Positions 26,844-34,792 of a stretch of 64,000 nt of DNA are shown here, one piece after another. The DNA is from Bacillus_P idriensis_A (lineage in GTDB: Bacteria; Bacillota; Bacilli; Bacillales; Bacillaceae), in contig NZ_JBCMYF010000004.1 in the NCBI RefSeq assembly GCF_050483325.1, forward strand, positions 66,098 through 130,097, given 5' to 3'. Made by a program: the position numbers and the translations under genes. The notes under the pieces are model-generated. The model worked only from the letters and a program-made list of their open reading frames with translations, made no database searches and was not told where the DNA came from. The stretch's first letter is position 1. Each line of letters opens with the position of its first letter.

Positions 26844-27335
26844 AAAGCGGAATCGCCCGTTTAGCGCAGGCAGACAGATAAGGTTCCGGCTGAAAAGGCG
26901 CTTTTTGCCTTTACAGACGGAGCCGTTCTGGCCGAGGAGCTGGGCGATGGAGCTGGACAACACGAAATCGGAGCCGACTGGTCAAGCCGAGGAGTCATTA
27001 CCGAATTGATGGGGTTTTCAATTTAATTGATGGGGTTTTCAATATAATTGGAGGGGTTTCCGATTTAATTCATGGGGTTTCACAATTAATTGGCGGAGCC
27101 ATTCTCGCTGAGGGGCTGGGCGATGGAGCTGGACAACACGAAATCGGAGCCGACTGGTCAAGCCGAGGAGTCATTACCGAATTGATGGGGTTTTCAATTT
27201 AATTGATGGGGTATTCAATTTAATTGGAGGGGTTTCCGATTTAATTCATGGGGTTTCACAATTAATTGGCGGAGCCATTCTCGCTGAGGGGCTGGGCGAT
27301 GGAGGTGGACAACACAAAATCGAGCCGACTAGTCA
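26844..27335 (+). repeat. Dispersed hairpin element expanded into 176-bp direct repeats
   Basis: It starts seven bp after the yutG stop with AAAAGCGGAATCGCCCG, the same head as at 29187. TGGGCGATGG recurs at 26941, 27117 and 27293, a 176-bp period. Each of the two full units contains a run of AATTGATGGGGTTTTCAATTT-like 21-bp repeats (27004, 27025, 27046, 27067, 27088, and again in the second unit). The 610-bp gap 26838-27447 otherwise holds only the yutF terminator. Confidence 0.9.
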
Positions 27336-27347
27336 GACTTAGGCAGA

Positions 27348-27410
27348 CAAAAAAAAATCCGAACTGAAACGAAATTCAAGCTGGAATTTCACATAACAGT
27401 TCGGATTTTA
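27348..27410 (-). terminator. terminator of yutF
   Basis: Outer stem AAATCCGAACTG / CAGTTCGGATTT and an inner GAAATTC / GAATTTC stem, followed by eight or more T on the minus strand. Confidence 0.88.
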
Positions 27411-27447
27411 CTTTGGCTGAAAACCTTTTGTCCCAGCCTCCGCTTCT

Positions 27448-28218
27448 TTATATCTTGTCAAACCACTCTTCTAATGAATCAACCGTATATGTCGGCTTTT
27501 CATCATAATTAAGCAAATGCTCGCGAAGAGTAACTCCAGTATGGACAAGCAAAGTATCCAAACCTGTATTCATGCCGGCTTTAATATCGGTGTCATAGTT
27601 ATCCCCGACCATTAATGTATCCTCTGGATCTGTACCCAATACTTTTAAAGCCTGTTCCATAATGATGCTTTCCGGCTTGCCGATAAAAATTGGCTGGACC
27701 GCAGTTGATACGGCAATCACCGCTGTTAATGAACCGTTTCCCGGCAGCAACCCCCGTTCAGTAGGGATGGCAATATCCCCATTCGTTGAAATAAATGTTG
27801 CCCCATTGCGGACAGCGATACAGCCCAAAGCTAACTTTTCATAGTTAATGTCTCTGTCTATTCCCGTTACGACAAAATCAGGATTTTCATCAACAAGCTT
27901 AAATCCCCGTTCAATCAATGCCTGCTGGATGCCTTCTTCACCAATCACATAAACAGCTGCATCAGATTTTTTTTCATAAATGAAGTTTGCCGTTGCCTGG
28001 CTTGTAGTAAATACTTTATCCTCGTTCGCTGGGATGTCAAATAAATTCAATTTTTCCGCTACTTGCTCAGGAGTTCTTGATGAATTATTTGTCACAAATA
28101 AATACGGTATTTCTTTTTTTATTAATAATTTAACGAAATCGCTTGCTTCTTCAATACGTTCTTTGCCGCGATACATCGTTCCATCAAGGTCAATTAAATA
28201 GCCTTTGTACTTTTTCAT
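27448..28218 (-). CDS. yutF: HAD-IIA (NagD-type) phosphatase
   Basis: 256 residues. HAD motif I is YLIDLDGTMYRG (residues 7-18), motif II is LFVTNNSSRTPEQV (about 39), and motif III/IV is GKPESIIMEQAL followed by MVGDNYDTDIKAG. The family removes phosphate from small sugar or nitrophenyl phosphates in the cytosol. ATG after AAGGAGTGAG. Confidence 0.94.
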   Translation of the reverse strand: MKKYKGYLIDLDGTMYRGKERIEEASDFVKLLIKKEIPYLFVTNNSSRTPEQVAEKLNLFDIPANEDKVFTTSQATANFIYEKKSDAAVYVIGEEGIQQALIERGFKLVDENPDFVVTGIDRDINYEKLALGCIAVRNGATFISTNGDIAIPTERGLLPGNGSLTAVIAVSTAVQPIFIGKPESIIMEQALKVLGTDPEDTLMVGDNYDTDIKAGMNTGLDTLLVHTGVTLREHLLNYDEKPTYTVDSLEEWFDKI

Positions 28219-28240
28219 CTATCTCACTCCTTGCTTTATG

Positions 28241-28285
28241 TAAAAAAATGAGACGCCTTCTTAAAAAGAAAGCGTCCATTCATTA
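28241..28285 (-). terminator. terminator of yutE
   Basis: AATGAATGGACGC / GCGTCTCATT-type stem with an A/T loop, then a T run on the minus strand. Confidence 0.8.
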
Positions 28286-28300
28286 TAATACGTTTATTCT

Positions 28301-28738
28301 TTAATGTCTAAAAGCGGAAACCGGCCCAAGTTCATTTTCCAGATAAGCCCTTACGCGGGAAGGAAAACCGCGAAGCACGTCTGACTGTTTTTGCAGGCTT
28401 GCTGTAAGAGCAGTGTGATCAATGGACAGATACTCCTGAACGAGCTGTTTGCGGTAACCGATTACCTCTTTCAGTCCGTCTGCTTCATCCTGATCAACCA
28501 CTTTTTCATCAAGCATAATATCGATAATATCCTCATAGCTCCCAGGGTCTCTCATAATAAATCCGTCAATAATGGCATTTCCGGTATCCAATATCGCTTC
28601 AATCATCATTTGCGCCAGACGTTCAAGCGCTTTCACTTCTATGTCTGTTTTCCATTCAGTGTGCTCACCAAATAAAGTTAAGTTCTTTTCAAAATAAACC
28701 AAGGTTTCTTCAATTTTCTCACGATCTACAAAATACAT
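28301..28738 (-). CDS. yutE: DUF86 (HepT-like) protein YutE
   Basis: 145 residues from the ATG at 28738, where B. subtilis YutE also begins (MYFVDREKI). All-helical DUF86 fold. HepT toxins of this family carry an RX4-6HxY RNase motif; here the matching place reads YRKQLVQEYLSI, with Gln in place of His. No MntA-type antitoxin gene is adjacent. It is therefore likely a housekeeping relative rather than a toxin. Confidence 0.88.
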   Translation of the reverse strand: MYFVDREKIEETLVYFEKNLTLFGEHTEWKTDIEVKALERLAQMMIEAILDTGNAIIDGFIMRDPGSYEDIIDIMLDEKVVDQDEADGLKEVIGYRKQLVQEYLSIDHTALTASLQKQSDVLRGFPSRVRAYLENELGPVSAFRH

Positions 28739-28883
28739 CTTTTGACAACTCCCAACATTCATACTCAATACTTGTATTTTATCACAATTTCAATGATATC
28801 AATATTTCCCTGCAGCTGGTTTCGGTAAAGAGGAACGTTTGCTATGATAGAGGAAAATGATATGGAATAAAGGGGAAATGATG

Positions 28884-29150
28884 ATGTCTGAACGATTTTA
28901 TTTATATGATGATACTGTCGAAACAAAAACACGCTTTGTCAGCTTTATGGGAGAAAACAGCCGCTTTGATCTAGCGATTGTTAAATCTGACCGCTATTAT
29001 GGCAAACACCTTGTTTTGAATTTATTGAGCAGCCGTTTTGCCATTATCGGGGAAGATGACCTGAATGAACCGGGATATATTGAGCATGCCTTCAGTCTTG
29101 AGGAAGATGAAGCAAATGAGCTGAGAGAATTTTTGTATGAAATGGTGTAA
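28884..29150 (+). CDS. DUF3055-like small protein
   Basis: 88 residues. One of three consecutive ATG codons (28878, 28881, 28884) is the start, after AAAGGGGAA; I chose the third by spacing. It is an acidic protein: SERFYLYDDTVETKTRFVSF at the N terminus, KHLVLNLLSSRFAIIGEDDL in the middle, and ANELREFLYEMV at the end. It looks like the DUF3055 family of Firmicutes; function unknown. Confidence 0.8.
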   Translation: MSERFYLYDDTVETKTRFVSFMGENSRFDLAIVKSDRYYGKHLVLNLLSSRFAIIGEDDLNEPGYIEHAFSLEEDEANELREFLYEMV

Positions 29151-29186
29151 GGATAATAAATAGTCATCGGTCGTACACTAAAAAAA

Positions 29187-29336
29187 AAAGCGGAATCGCC
29201 CGTTTAGCTCCGACAGACGGATCCGTTCTGGCCGAGGAGCCTGAGCGATGGAGCTGGACACCAAGAAAAGTGCCAAGGAGTGGGGCGATTCCGCTTGCCA
29301 TCAATTCACTAAACTTTATACTTTCTTATCTCTCGA
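29187..29336 (+). repeat. Dispersed hairpin element with 14-bp terminal inverted repeats
   Basis: AAGCGGAATCGCCC at 29188-29201 is repeated exactly inverted at 29283-29296 (GGGCGATTCCGCTT). Between them lie TTTAGCTCCGACAGAC and CCGAGGAGCCTGAGCGATGG, shared with the copies at 26844 and 50815. A conserved tail, CTTTATACTTTCTTATCTC, follows. Confidence 0.88.
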
Positions 29337-29353
29337 AAAAAGCAGGTGTGACA

Positions 29354-29641
29354 ATGGATGATAAAGAAAAACGGGAGTACACGGATTTTTCAAATGTTGA
29401 AGATATGAGAAATCTGGTGCTGCCTGAAATTTTCCCTGAGGGGCCATACGGTGCGCCTCGCGGCAAGGATGAGCCTGTGGAAAACAAGAGTTCAGATTGG
29501 AAAGAAGGCATGCGTTATTACAGTGCTTTTAACTATGAATTCAAATCTCTGCATCAGAATTTGCCAAGGCAGTACCCAGGAGCACATCCTCCCCACGACG
29601 ATCCTGAGAAAAACGAAGAATCTCCTTATACGTCAAAATAA
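29354..29641 (+). CDS. Conserved hypothetical cytosolic protein
   Basis: 95 residues from the ATG at 29354 (AGGTGTGACA before it). No hydrophobic segment. It is highly charged, with NLVLPEIFPEGPYGAPRGK near residue 20 and a C terminus rich in Pro, His, Asp and Glu (GAHPPHDDPEKNEE). I remember similar short proteins in other Bacillus but cannot name the family. It ends in a bidirectional terminator. Confidence 0.75.
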   Translation: MDDKEKREYTDFSNVEDMRNLVLPEIFPEGPYGAPRGKDEPVENKSSDWKEGMRYYSAFNYEFKSLHQNLPRQYPGAHPPHDDPEKNEESPYTSK

Positions 29642-29673
29642 TAAGCCGCGGATCTCTTCCGCGGCTTATTTCT
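29638..29673. terminator. bidirectional terminator
   Basis: AATAAGCCGCGG / CCGCGGCTTATT, 12-bp perfect stem between convergent genes. Confidence 0.92.
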
Positions 29674-29941
29674 TTATTCTTTTTAAAACAAAATGGGCAC
29701 AGCCGAAGTTGCAGTACTCAAATATGTACTCATCAAGTGTGCTGATTTTTGTGTCATAGGAAGCTTTTTGATTTTGATCGTCAAAAAAGCCCTTAAGTCT
29801 AAGCTGATTATAACCCCAGTCACCGACAATGTAATCATATTTATTCAGTATTTCTGAGTAACGCGCTTTAAAGGCCTCTTCATTAAAGCCATTTTTTTCG
29901 TCCTTAATGAGCTCAAAGCTATGATTTTGGACTGTTATCAC
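29666..29941 (-). CDS. yutD: YutD, DUF1027 protein
   Basis: 91 residues from the GTG at 29941 (GAGGTGATAGTA before it); the open frame runs further but family members begin near this point. The highly conserved block YDYIVGDWGYNQLRLKGFF is at about 30-48, and YIFEYCNFGCAHFVLKR near the end has two Cys. Function unknown; conserved in Bacillus and relatives. Confidence 0.9.
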   Translation of the reverse strand: MITVQNHSFELIKDEKNGFNEEAFKARYSEILNKYDYIVGDWGYNQLRLKGFFDDQNQKASYDTKISTLDEYIFEYCNFGCAHFVLKRIKK

Positions 29942-30054
29942 TACTATCACCTCGCATGAAAGCTGTCTAAATACTATCATAATCGATTTCCCCATCAATT
30001 GCTAAGAAAGATTGTGTTTGTTTTGGTCAACCTAAGGTTACGGAGGTGTTTGCG

Positions 30055-30684
30055 ATGAAGAAAATCGCGTTAACGGCATCCTTAATAGGTATGATCATCA
30101 TGACCGGATGCCAGAATACTGCAAGTGAAAATGAATTATTTGAGGAAAACGGCAATACCGTAAATGTAAAAAACGAAAATGGCATTAAAAACGGAAAAGA
30201 CACTAACTCCGGTTTTGGCTATGTTCGTCATGTAAAAAACAATTTAGCTCAGGAAAATGATTACGACAAGGTGCCTCAAGTTGATTACGAAAAGACGGCT
30301 AATGCCATTTCCAGCTTAATCGTTCAGCTCCCGAATATACAGGATGTGGCTACACTTGTTACCGATGAAGAAGTTCTGATCGCTTATCAGTCGGATACGA
30401 AAAATCGAAATGAAACAGCGGATCAAGTGAAAAAAACGGCGATTTCCGTCGTTCCCAGATACTACCACGTTTACCTGTCCGATGATCCCCAGATGATTAA
30501 ACAAGTTGAAGGATACTCCGGCCTTGATCCAGAAAGCAGAGATATTGATCAAATTATCAATAACACAATAAAAGAAATGCTGAAATCACCTCAAGGCCGC
30601 AAACTGAACAAAGGTGAAAACGCAAATGGAGAAGGATACGGCGAAACAAACGAAAACCTTGACGAGGACATGAAGGATAAATAA
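30055..30684 (+). CDS. yutC: YhcN/YlaJ-family sporulation lipoprotein
   Basis: 209 residues from the ATG at 30055 (GGAGGTGTTTGCG). The lipobox is at IIMTGCQ, so Cys about 19 is the lipidated residue. The conserved domain runs from TANAISSLIVQLPNIQDVATLVTDEE to VVPRYYHVYLSDDP. A low-complexity Asn/Gly/Glu tail follows. Homologues are spore membrane lipoproteins linked to germination. The symbol is given by position in the B. subtilis order. Confidence 0.85.
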   Translation: MKKIALTASLIGMIIMTGCQNTASENELFEENGNTVNVKNENGIKNGKDTNSGFGYVRHVKNNLAQENDYDKVPQVDYEKTANAISSLIVQLPNIQDVATLVTDEEVLIAYQSDTKNRNETADQVKKTAISVVPRYYHVYLSDDPQMIKQVEGYSGLDPESRDIDQIINNTIKEMLKSPQGRKLNKGENANGEGYGETNENLDEDMKDK

Positions 30685-30707
30685 AAAGCTTCTTCAGACA
30701 CTGAAGG

Positions 30708-30781
30708 AGAAACGGGAGGTATTTTCATTTTTTGGAGAGGTTATCCGCGGCATTCCTGCTTCATTACCCTCCAATACCACT
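30708..30781 (+). repeat. Single remote copy of the 6.8-kb repeat header
   Basis: GGGAGGTATTTTCATTTTTT, GAGAGG..ATCC..GCATTC and ACCCTCCAATAC occur in the same order and spacing as at 6828-6881. Confidence 0.8.
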
Positions 30782-30782
30782 A

Positions 30783-30819
30783 TAAAAAAGTACCCGCATC
30801 AAAGATGCGGGTACTTTTC
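30783..30819 (-). terminator. terminator of lipA
   Basis: 15-bp perfect stem AAAAGTACCCGCATC with an AAA loop, then TTTT-rich sequence on the minus strand. Confidence 0.92.
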
Positions 30820-30820
30820 A

Positions 30821-31717
30821 TTATGCCTGTGCCTGTCTTGCTTTAGTTGCTGCATTAACCTGCTCATCTGCATGATAGGACGAACGAACGAGCGGGCCAG
30901 CTTCACAGTGGCTGAAGCCTTTGCTCATCGCAATTTCCCGAAGTTCTGCAAATTCTTCCGGTGTGTAATATTTCATAACTTTAAGATGCTTTTTCGAAGG
31001 CTGCAAATATTGGCCGATGGTCATAATGTCGACATTGTTTGAACGCAGATCATCCATTGTTTCGATGATTTCTTCTTTTGTTTCGCCAAGACCAATCATT
31101 AAGCTTGATTTGGTCGGAATTTCAGGCTGCATTTCTTTTGCGCGGCGCAGGAATTCAAGGGAACGGTCATATTTTGCACGTGCGCGAACTCTTGGAGTCA
31201 AACGTTTTACGGTTTCAATATTGTGGTTTAATATATCCGGTTTTGCATCCATCAGTGTCTTTAAGTTTTCTTCCACTCCGCCCATATCAGATGGCAGAAC
31301 CTCAATTGAAGTAAATGGACTCTTGCGGCGTACGGCACGGACTGTCTCGGCAAATACGTTTGCTCCCCCGTCACGCAAATCATCCCTTGCAACCGCTGTA
31401 ATAACAGCATGTTTTAAGTTCATCAATGCTACTGAATCTGCAACGCGTTCCGGCTCTTGTAAATCAAGTTCAGTCGGCAAACCTGTTTTCACCGCACAGA
31501 AACGGCATGCACGAGTGCACACTGCGCCAAGTATCATAAATGTTGCAGTACGTCTTACTGCCCAGCATTCATGAATATTGGGACATTTCGCTTCTTCACA
31601 AACGGTGTGAAGATTTTTTTCGCGCATCATTTTTTTTAACCCTGTGTAATTTTCATTGGTGTTTAATTTTATTTTTAGCCAATCCGGCTTTCTCAGGTAT
31701 TCTTCTTTCTTAGCCAT
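30821..31717 (-). CDS. lipA: Lipoyl synthase
   Basis: 298 residues, the B. subtilis length, from the ATG at 31717 (GGAG, spacing 9). A radical-SAM enzyme that inserts two sulfurs into octanoyl groups on lipoyl domains such as GcvH. The auxiliary-cluster cysteines are in TVCEEAKCPNIHECW (about 43-54) and the radical SAM triad is CTRACRFC (about 69-76). The GcvH substrate gene lies at 54.6 kb in the same window. Confidence 0.97.
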   Translation of the reverse strand: MAKKEEYLRKPDWLKIKLNTNENYTGLKKMMREKNLHTVCEEAKCPNIHECWAVRRTATFMILGAVCTRACRFCAVKTGLPTELDLQEPERVADSVALMNLKHAVITAVARDDLRDGGANVFAETVRAVRRKSPFTSIEVLPSDMGGVEENLKTLMDAKPDILNHNIETVKRLTPRVRARAKYDRSLEFLRRAKEMQPEIPTKSSLMIGLGETKEEIIETMDDLRSNNVDIMTIGQYLQPSKKHLKVMKYYTPEEFAELREIAMSKGFSHCEAGPLVRSSYHADEQVNAATKARQAQA

Positions 31718-31939
31718 CTGAATCATCTCCAGTATGTATTGTAAGTATCCCTCTGATTATGCGAAGTTCAGCATAAAAGGAAATTGTAAAATGAAATAGG
31801 TACATTAGTCACTTTAACATAACAGAGCGAGATAGGACAAGGGAAAGAGAACGATGCAATTTCTAACATTTTCTACATATGAATTTTCTTTATTACACCA
31901 AACTAAGGTTATGAAATTGGTTTAAAGGAGACCGGTAAT

Positions 31940-32935
31940 GTGAGAAAAATATGGATCCTGTTTATTCTTTGTTTTATCTGCACGTCCGTGCCTAATCAGG
32001 TGCTCGGTGCAGATAAAAGCATTGAACAAATTAATCAAGAACGAATGAATTTATTTAAAAAAGCTGAAACCATTACTCAAATTCCCTGGTACGTACTGGC
32101 CTCTGTTGATCAATATGAGCGTAATGTAAGAAGAACCAGGAATGATATTCCTAAAGCAAAAGGCGTTATTGGCATTTATATTAAACCGGAAATATGGACC
32201 GGGCTGCAAAACCCAGACCGGTCTGACACCAACCCGGCAAGCATCTCTTTATTTGGCGGGATTGGCATTGATGGAAATGGCGACGGCAAAGCGGAGCCTG
32301 ACAATGACGAAGATGTGCTGTTTACGTTTGCAGCCTATTTGCTGTCTTATGGCATTGATTTTGAAAACATTAAAATTGGACTTTGGGATTACTATCAGCG
32401 TGATAAAACAATTGGATTGATTTCAGGACACATGAAGCTTTTTCAAAAATATGGAAGACTTGATCTTGATCAGCATTCTTTCCCAGTCCCTATCCGCTTC
32501 AATTACAGCTATAAAAATACTTGGGGAGATGCACGCGGCTGGGGAGGCCGAAGAATACATGAAGGCACAGACATCTTTGCCAATTACGGTGTTCCCGTTA
32601 GTTCTACTTGCTATGGAATTATTGAAATGAAAGGCTGGAACAGGTTTGGCGGGTGGAGGCTTGGAATTCGGGACAGTTCCAATACGTACCATTACTTTGC
32701 CCACCTAAATGGATTTGCAGATGGTCTTCAGGTAGGACAGATTGTAGAGCCTGGGCAGTTAATCGGCTCAGTCGGAAGCTCAGGATATGGACCTCCTGGA
32801 ACCTCTGGAAAATTTCCTCCGCATCTTCATTATGGCATGTACAAAGATAATGGCAGAACAGAATGGTCATATGACCCTTATCCCCAGTTAAAAGTATGGG
32901 AACGTGCAGAATACAGGAAGAGAAAAAGAAAATAA
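31940..32935 (+). CDS. lytH: Sporulation M23 peptidase LytH
   Basis: 331 residues. A signal peptide (KIWILFILCFICTSVPNQVLG) is followed by a helical domain and then a C-terminal LytM/M23 domain: zinc ligands in RRIHEGTDIFA (about 209) and PPHLHYGMY (about 295), with YHYFAHLNGF between. In B. subtilis this enzyme trims cortex peptides to single L-alanine stems in the spore. The GTG start follows AAAGGAG. Confidence 0.95.
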   Translation: MRKIWILFILCFICTSVPNQVLGADKSIEQINQERMNLFKKAETITQIPWYVLASVDQYERNVRRTRNDIPKAKGVIGIYIKPEIWTGLQNPDRSDTNPASISLFGGIGIDGNGDGKAEPDNDEDVLFTFAAYLLSYGIDFENIKIGLWDYYQRDKTIGLISGHMKLFQKYGRLDLDQHSFPVPIRFNYSYKNTWGDARGWGGRRIHEGTDIFANYGVPVSSTCYGIIEMKGWNRFGGWRLGIRDSSNTYHYFAHLNGFADGLQVGQIVEPGQLIGSVGSSGYGPPGTSGKFPPHLHYGMYKDNGRTEWSYDPYPQLKVWERAEYRKRKRK

Positions 32936-32936
32936 A

Positions 32937-32973
32937 TAAACGGGTCAGCAATATATGCTGACCCGCATTTTCA
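32937..32973. terminator. bidirectional terminator
   Basis: CGGGTCAGCA / TGCTGACCCG stem between convergent lytH and the transporter small subunit gene. Confidence 0.88.
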
Positions 32974-33078
32974 TTATGATCTTTTAGCTTTAATAACTGC
33001 ATTAGCTATACTTGCAGCCAAACCGCCCCAAATAACAACTATGCCGACAATCATCATTGTAATTGCTCCGCCGCTCAT
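32974..33078 (-). CDS. metS: Small subunit of NSS-family methionine/alanine importer
   Basis: 34 residues: MSGGAITMMIVGIVVIWGGL, then AASIANAVIKAKRS. A single membrane helix with a basic tail, as in MetS, the partner that activates MetP-type importers. Its ATG overlaps the stop of the transporter gene as TAATG, so translation is coupled. Shorter than usual gene-finder limits. Confidence 0.88.
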   Translation of the reverse strand: MSGGAITMMIVGIVVIWGGLAASIANAVIKAKRS

Positions 33079-34583
33079 TAGCGTGATACCTCCTTATCAG
33101 CTGGAAGCTCAATTGTATCCTTTTTCCATGAAATGAATGAGAATAGAATACCTACAATTAGTGCTCCTGCTGCAACCAGCCAACCTGAATATAAAAGGAA
33201 CTCACTTGAATAGGATCCTCCGCCATACGGCTCAGCTCTAAGCTTATCAATCATCATGTAGCCAAGAACGATTGGAGTAATGACTCCTAAGCATACTTTC
33301 CACCATGCTCCTAATTGAATATCTGAAATCTGGTTGGCATGTTTTTGAAGATCTGCTGCCTTTCTAAGAATCCAGATAACAACAATTACTTCAACAAAAC
33401 CGGCAAGTGTAACACCAAAGCTGTTGATAAACTCATCTGCTACGTCCAAGAAGTTAATTCCGCCTCTTGTAGCAAATAAAAGAGAAATGATTGCTGATAT
33501 TCCTCCGCCGATAAATACGGCTTTTGTTCTGGAAACTTTAAATTTATCTTGTACACCTGCTACAAACGTTTCAACAATTGAAATGAGGGATGTTAATCCT
33601 GCAAGTGTCAGCGATGCGAAGAACAAGAAACCAAAAAGACCATTAAATGCCGGGAATTCATTAATAATTTGCGGGAATACGATAAATGCTAAACCGATTC
33701 CTTTTGAAACAACTTCGTTAACAGGAACACCCTGCTGCATTGCCATAAAACCAAGTGCACTGAATACCCCAATCCCTGCAAGGAGTTCAAATGCCGAGTT
33801 GCCGAATCCTGTAATAAATGCATTATTCGTGATATCTGATTTTTTTGGAAGATAGCTTGAATAAGTAACCATAATGGCAAATGCAATGGATAAACTGAAG
33901 AAAATCTGTCCATATGCAGCGATCCATACTTTTCCGTTAAAAATCATATCCCAATTCGGTTTGAAAAATGCTTCAAGACCCTGTGCTGCACCTTCTAAAG
34001 TTAATGCACGGATAACAATAATTAAGAATAAGACCACTAAAGTAGGAATAAAAATTTTATTTGCAAGTTCGATTCCTTTTTTAACACCTGCAAATAACAC
34101 ACCTAGTGTAACGACCCAAACAATTAATAACGGCAAAAGCACGCCTGGTGCAAATCCGCCAAATTCTCCTGGTGCTGCAGCCTGAAGATAATCGCTGAAA
34201 AGGAATGTCTGTGTATCTTTCCCCCAGCTTAAATTTAATGAAAATCCGCTGTATGAAATTGCCCAAGCGATGATGACCGAGTAATACGTTGAAATGACAA
34301 ATGCGATGCCGACCTGCCACCAGCCGAGCCACTCAAATTTTTTGCTTAGTCTTGCATACGTTAATGGTGCGGAACCGCGGTATTTATGACCCAGTGTAAA
34401 TTCCATTACAAGCAGCGGAATCCCGGCAGTCAATAGTGCGAATAGATAAGGAATAAAGAAAGATCCCCCTCCATTTTCATAAGCAACTCCAGGAAAGCGC
34501 CAGATGTTTCCTAAACCGATTGCCGATCCAACAGCTGCTAAAATAAAGCCTGCCCTTGTTCCCCACTGTGGACGATTATCCAT
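33078..34583 (-). CDS. NSS-family Na+-dependent amino-acid transporter
   Basis: 501 residues from the ATG at 34583 (AAAGGGGGC). Twelve membrane segments. The NSS signature WGTRAGFILAAVGSAIGLGN followed by IWRFP forms helix 1 (residues 6-30). The long 12-helix form with a small partner gene is typical of MetP-like importers of methionine or alanine; substrate not proven. It is not preceded by a riboswitch, unlike the other methionine genes here. Confidence 0.93.
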   Translation of the reverse strand: MDNRPQWGTRAGFILAAVGSAIGLGNIWRFPGVAYENGGGSFFIPYLFALLTAGIPLLVMEFTLGHKYRGSAPLTYARLSKKFEWLGWWQVGIAFVISTYYSVIIAWAISYSGFSLNLSWGKDTQTFLFSDYLQAAAPGEFGGFAPGVLLPLLIVWVVTLGVLFAGVKKGIELANKIFIPTLVVLFLIIVIRALTLEGAAQGLEAFFKPNWDMIFNGKVWIAAYGQIFFSLSIAFAIMVTYSSYLPKKSDITNNAFITGFGNSAFELLAGIGVFSALGFMAMQQGVPVNEVVSKGIGLAFIVFPQIINEFPAFNGLFGFLFFASLTLAGLTSLISIVETFVAGVQDKFKVSRTKAVFIGGGISAIISLLFATRGGINFLDVADEFINSFGVTLAGFVEVIVVIWILRKAADLQKHANQISDIQLGAWWKVCLGVITPIVLGYMMIDKLRAEPYGGGSYSSEFLLYSGWLVAAGALIVGILFSFISWKKDTIELPADKEVSR

Positions 34584-34755
34584 GTGTAAAGCCCCCTTTT
34601 GCTGTTTCTTCCCGAATTTGGAAGAATTATAATTTTTACTATTTTCTGATATTTCAGTATAACTATACATAGTATAATCGGACATTATGCCTAAGTCAAA
34701 ATGATTTTTAAAAATAATTATTTTAAGATGATTTACCTGTCATATTTTCTTACAA

Positions 34756-34790
34756 TAAAAGGCAGAGTCCCGGAGAACTCTGCCTTTTTA
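34756..34790 (-). terminator. terminator of the lysine-transporter gene
   Basis: GGCAGAGT / ACTCTGCC stem with A and T runs directly after the stop. Confidence 0.85.
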
Positions 34791-34792
34791 AC

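Noticed and set aside
26844..27335. Remnant of an insertion sequence or prophage
   Set aside because: No transposase or integrase fragment in any frame; the sequence is explained by tandem growth of a hairpin element.
28301..28738. HepT/MntA toxin-antitoxin pair
   Set aside because: The RNase His is Gln and no nucleotidyltransferase gene is adjacent.
31800..31939. Sigma-K or sigma-E promoter before lytH
   Set aside because: I could not find a -35/-10 pair at proper spacing that I would defend by eye, although sporulation control is expected from the family.
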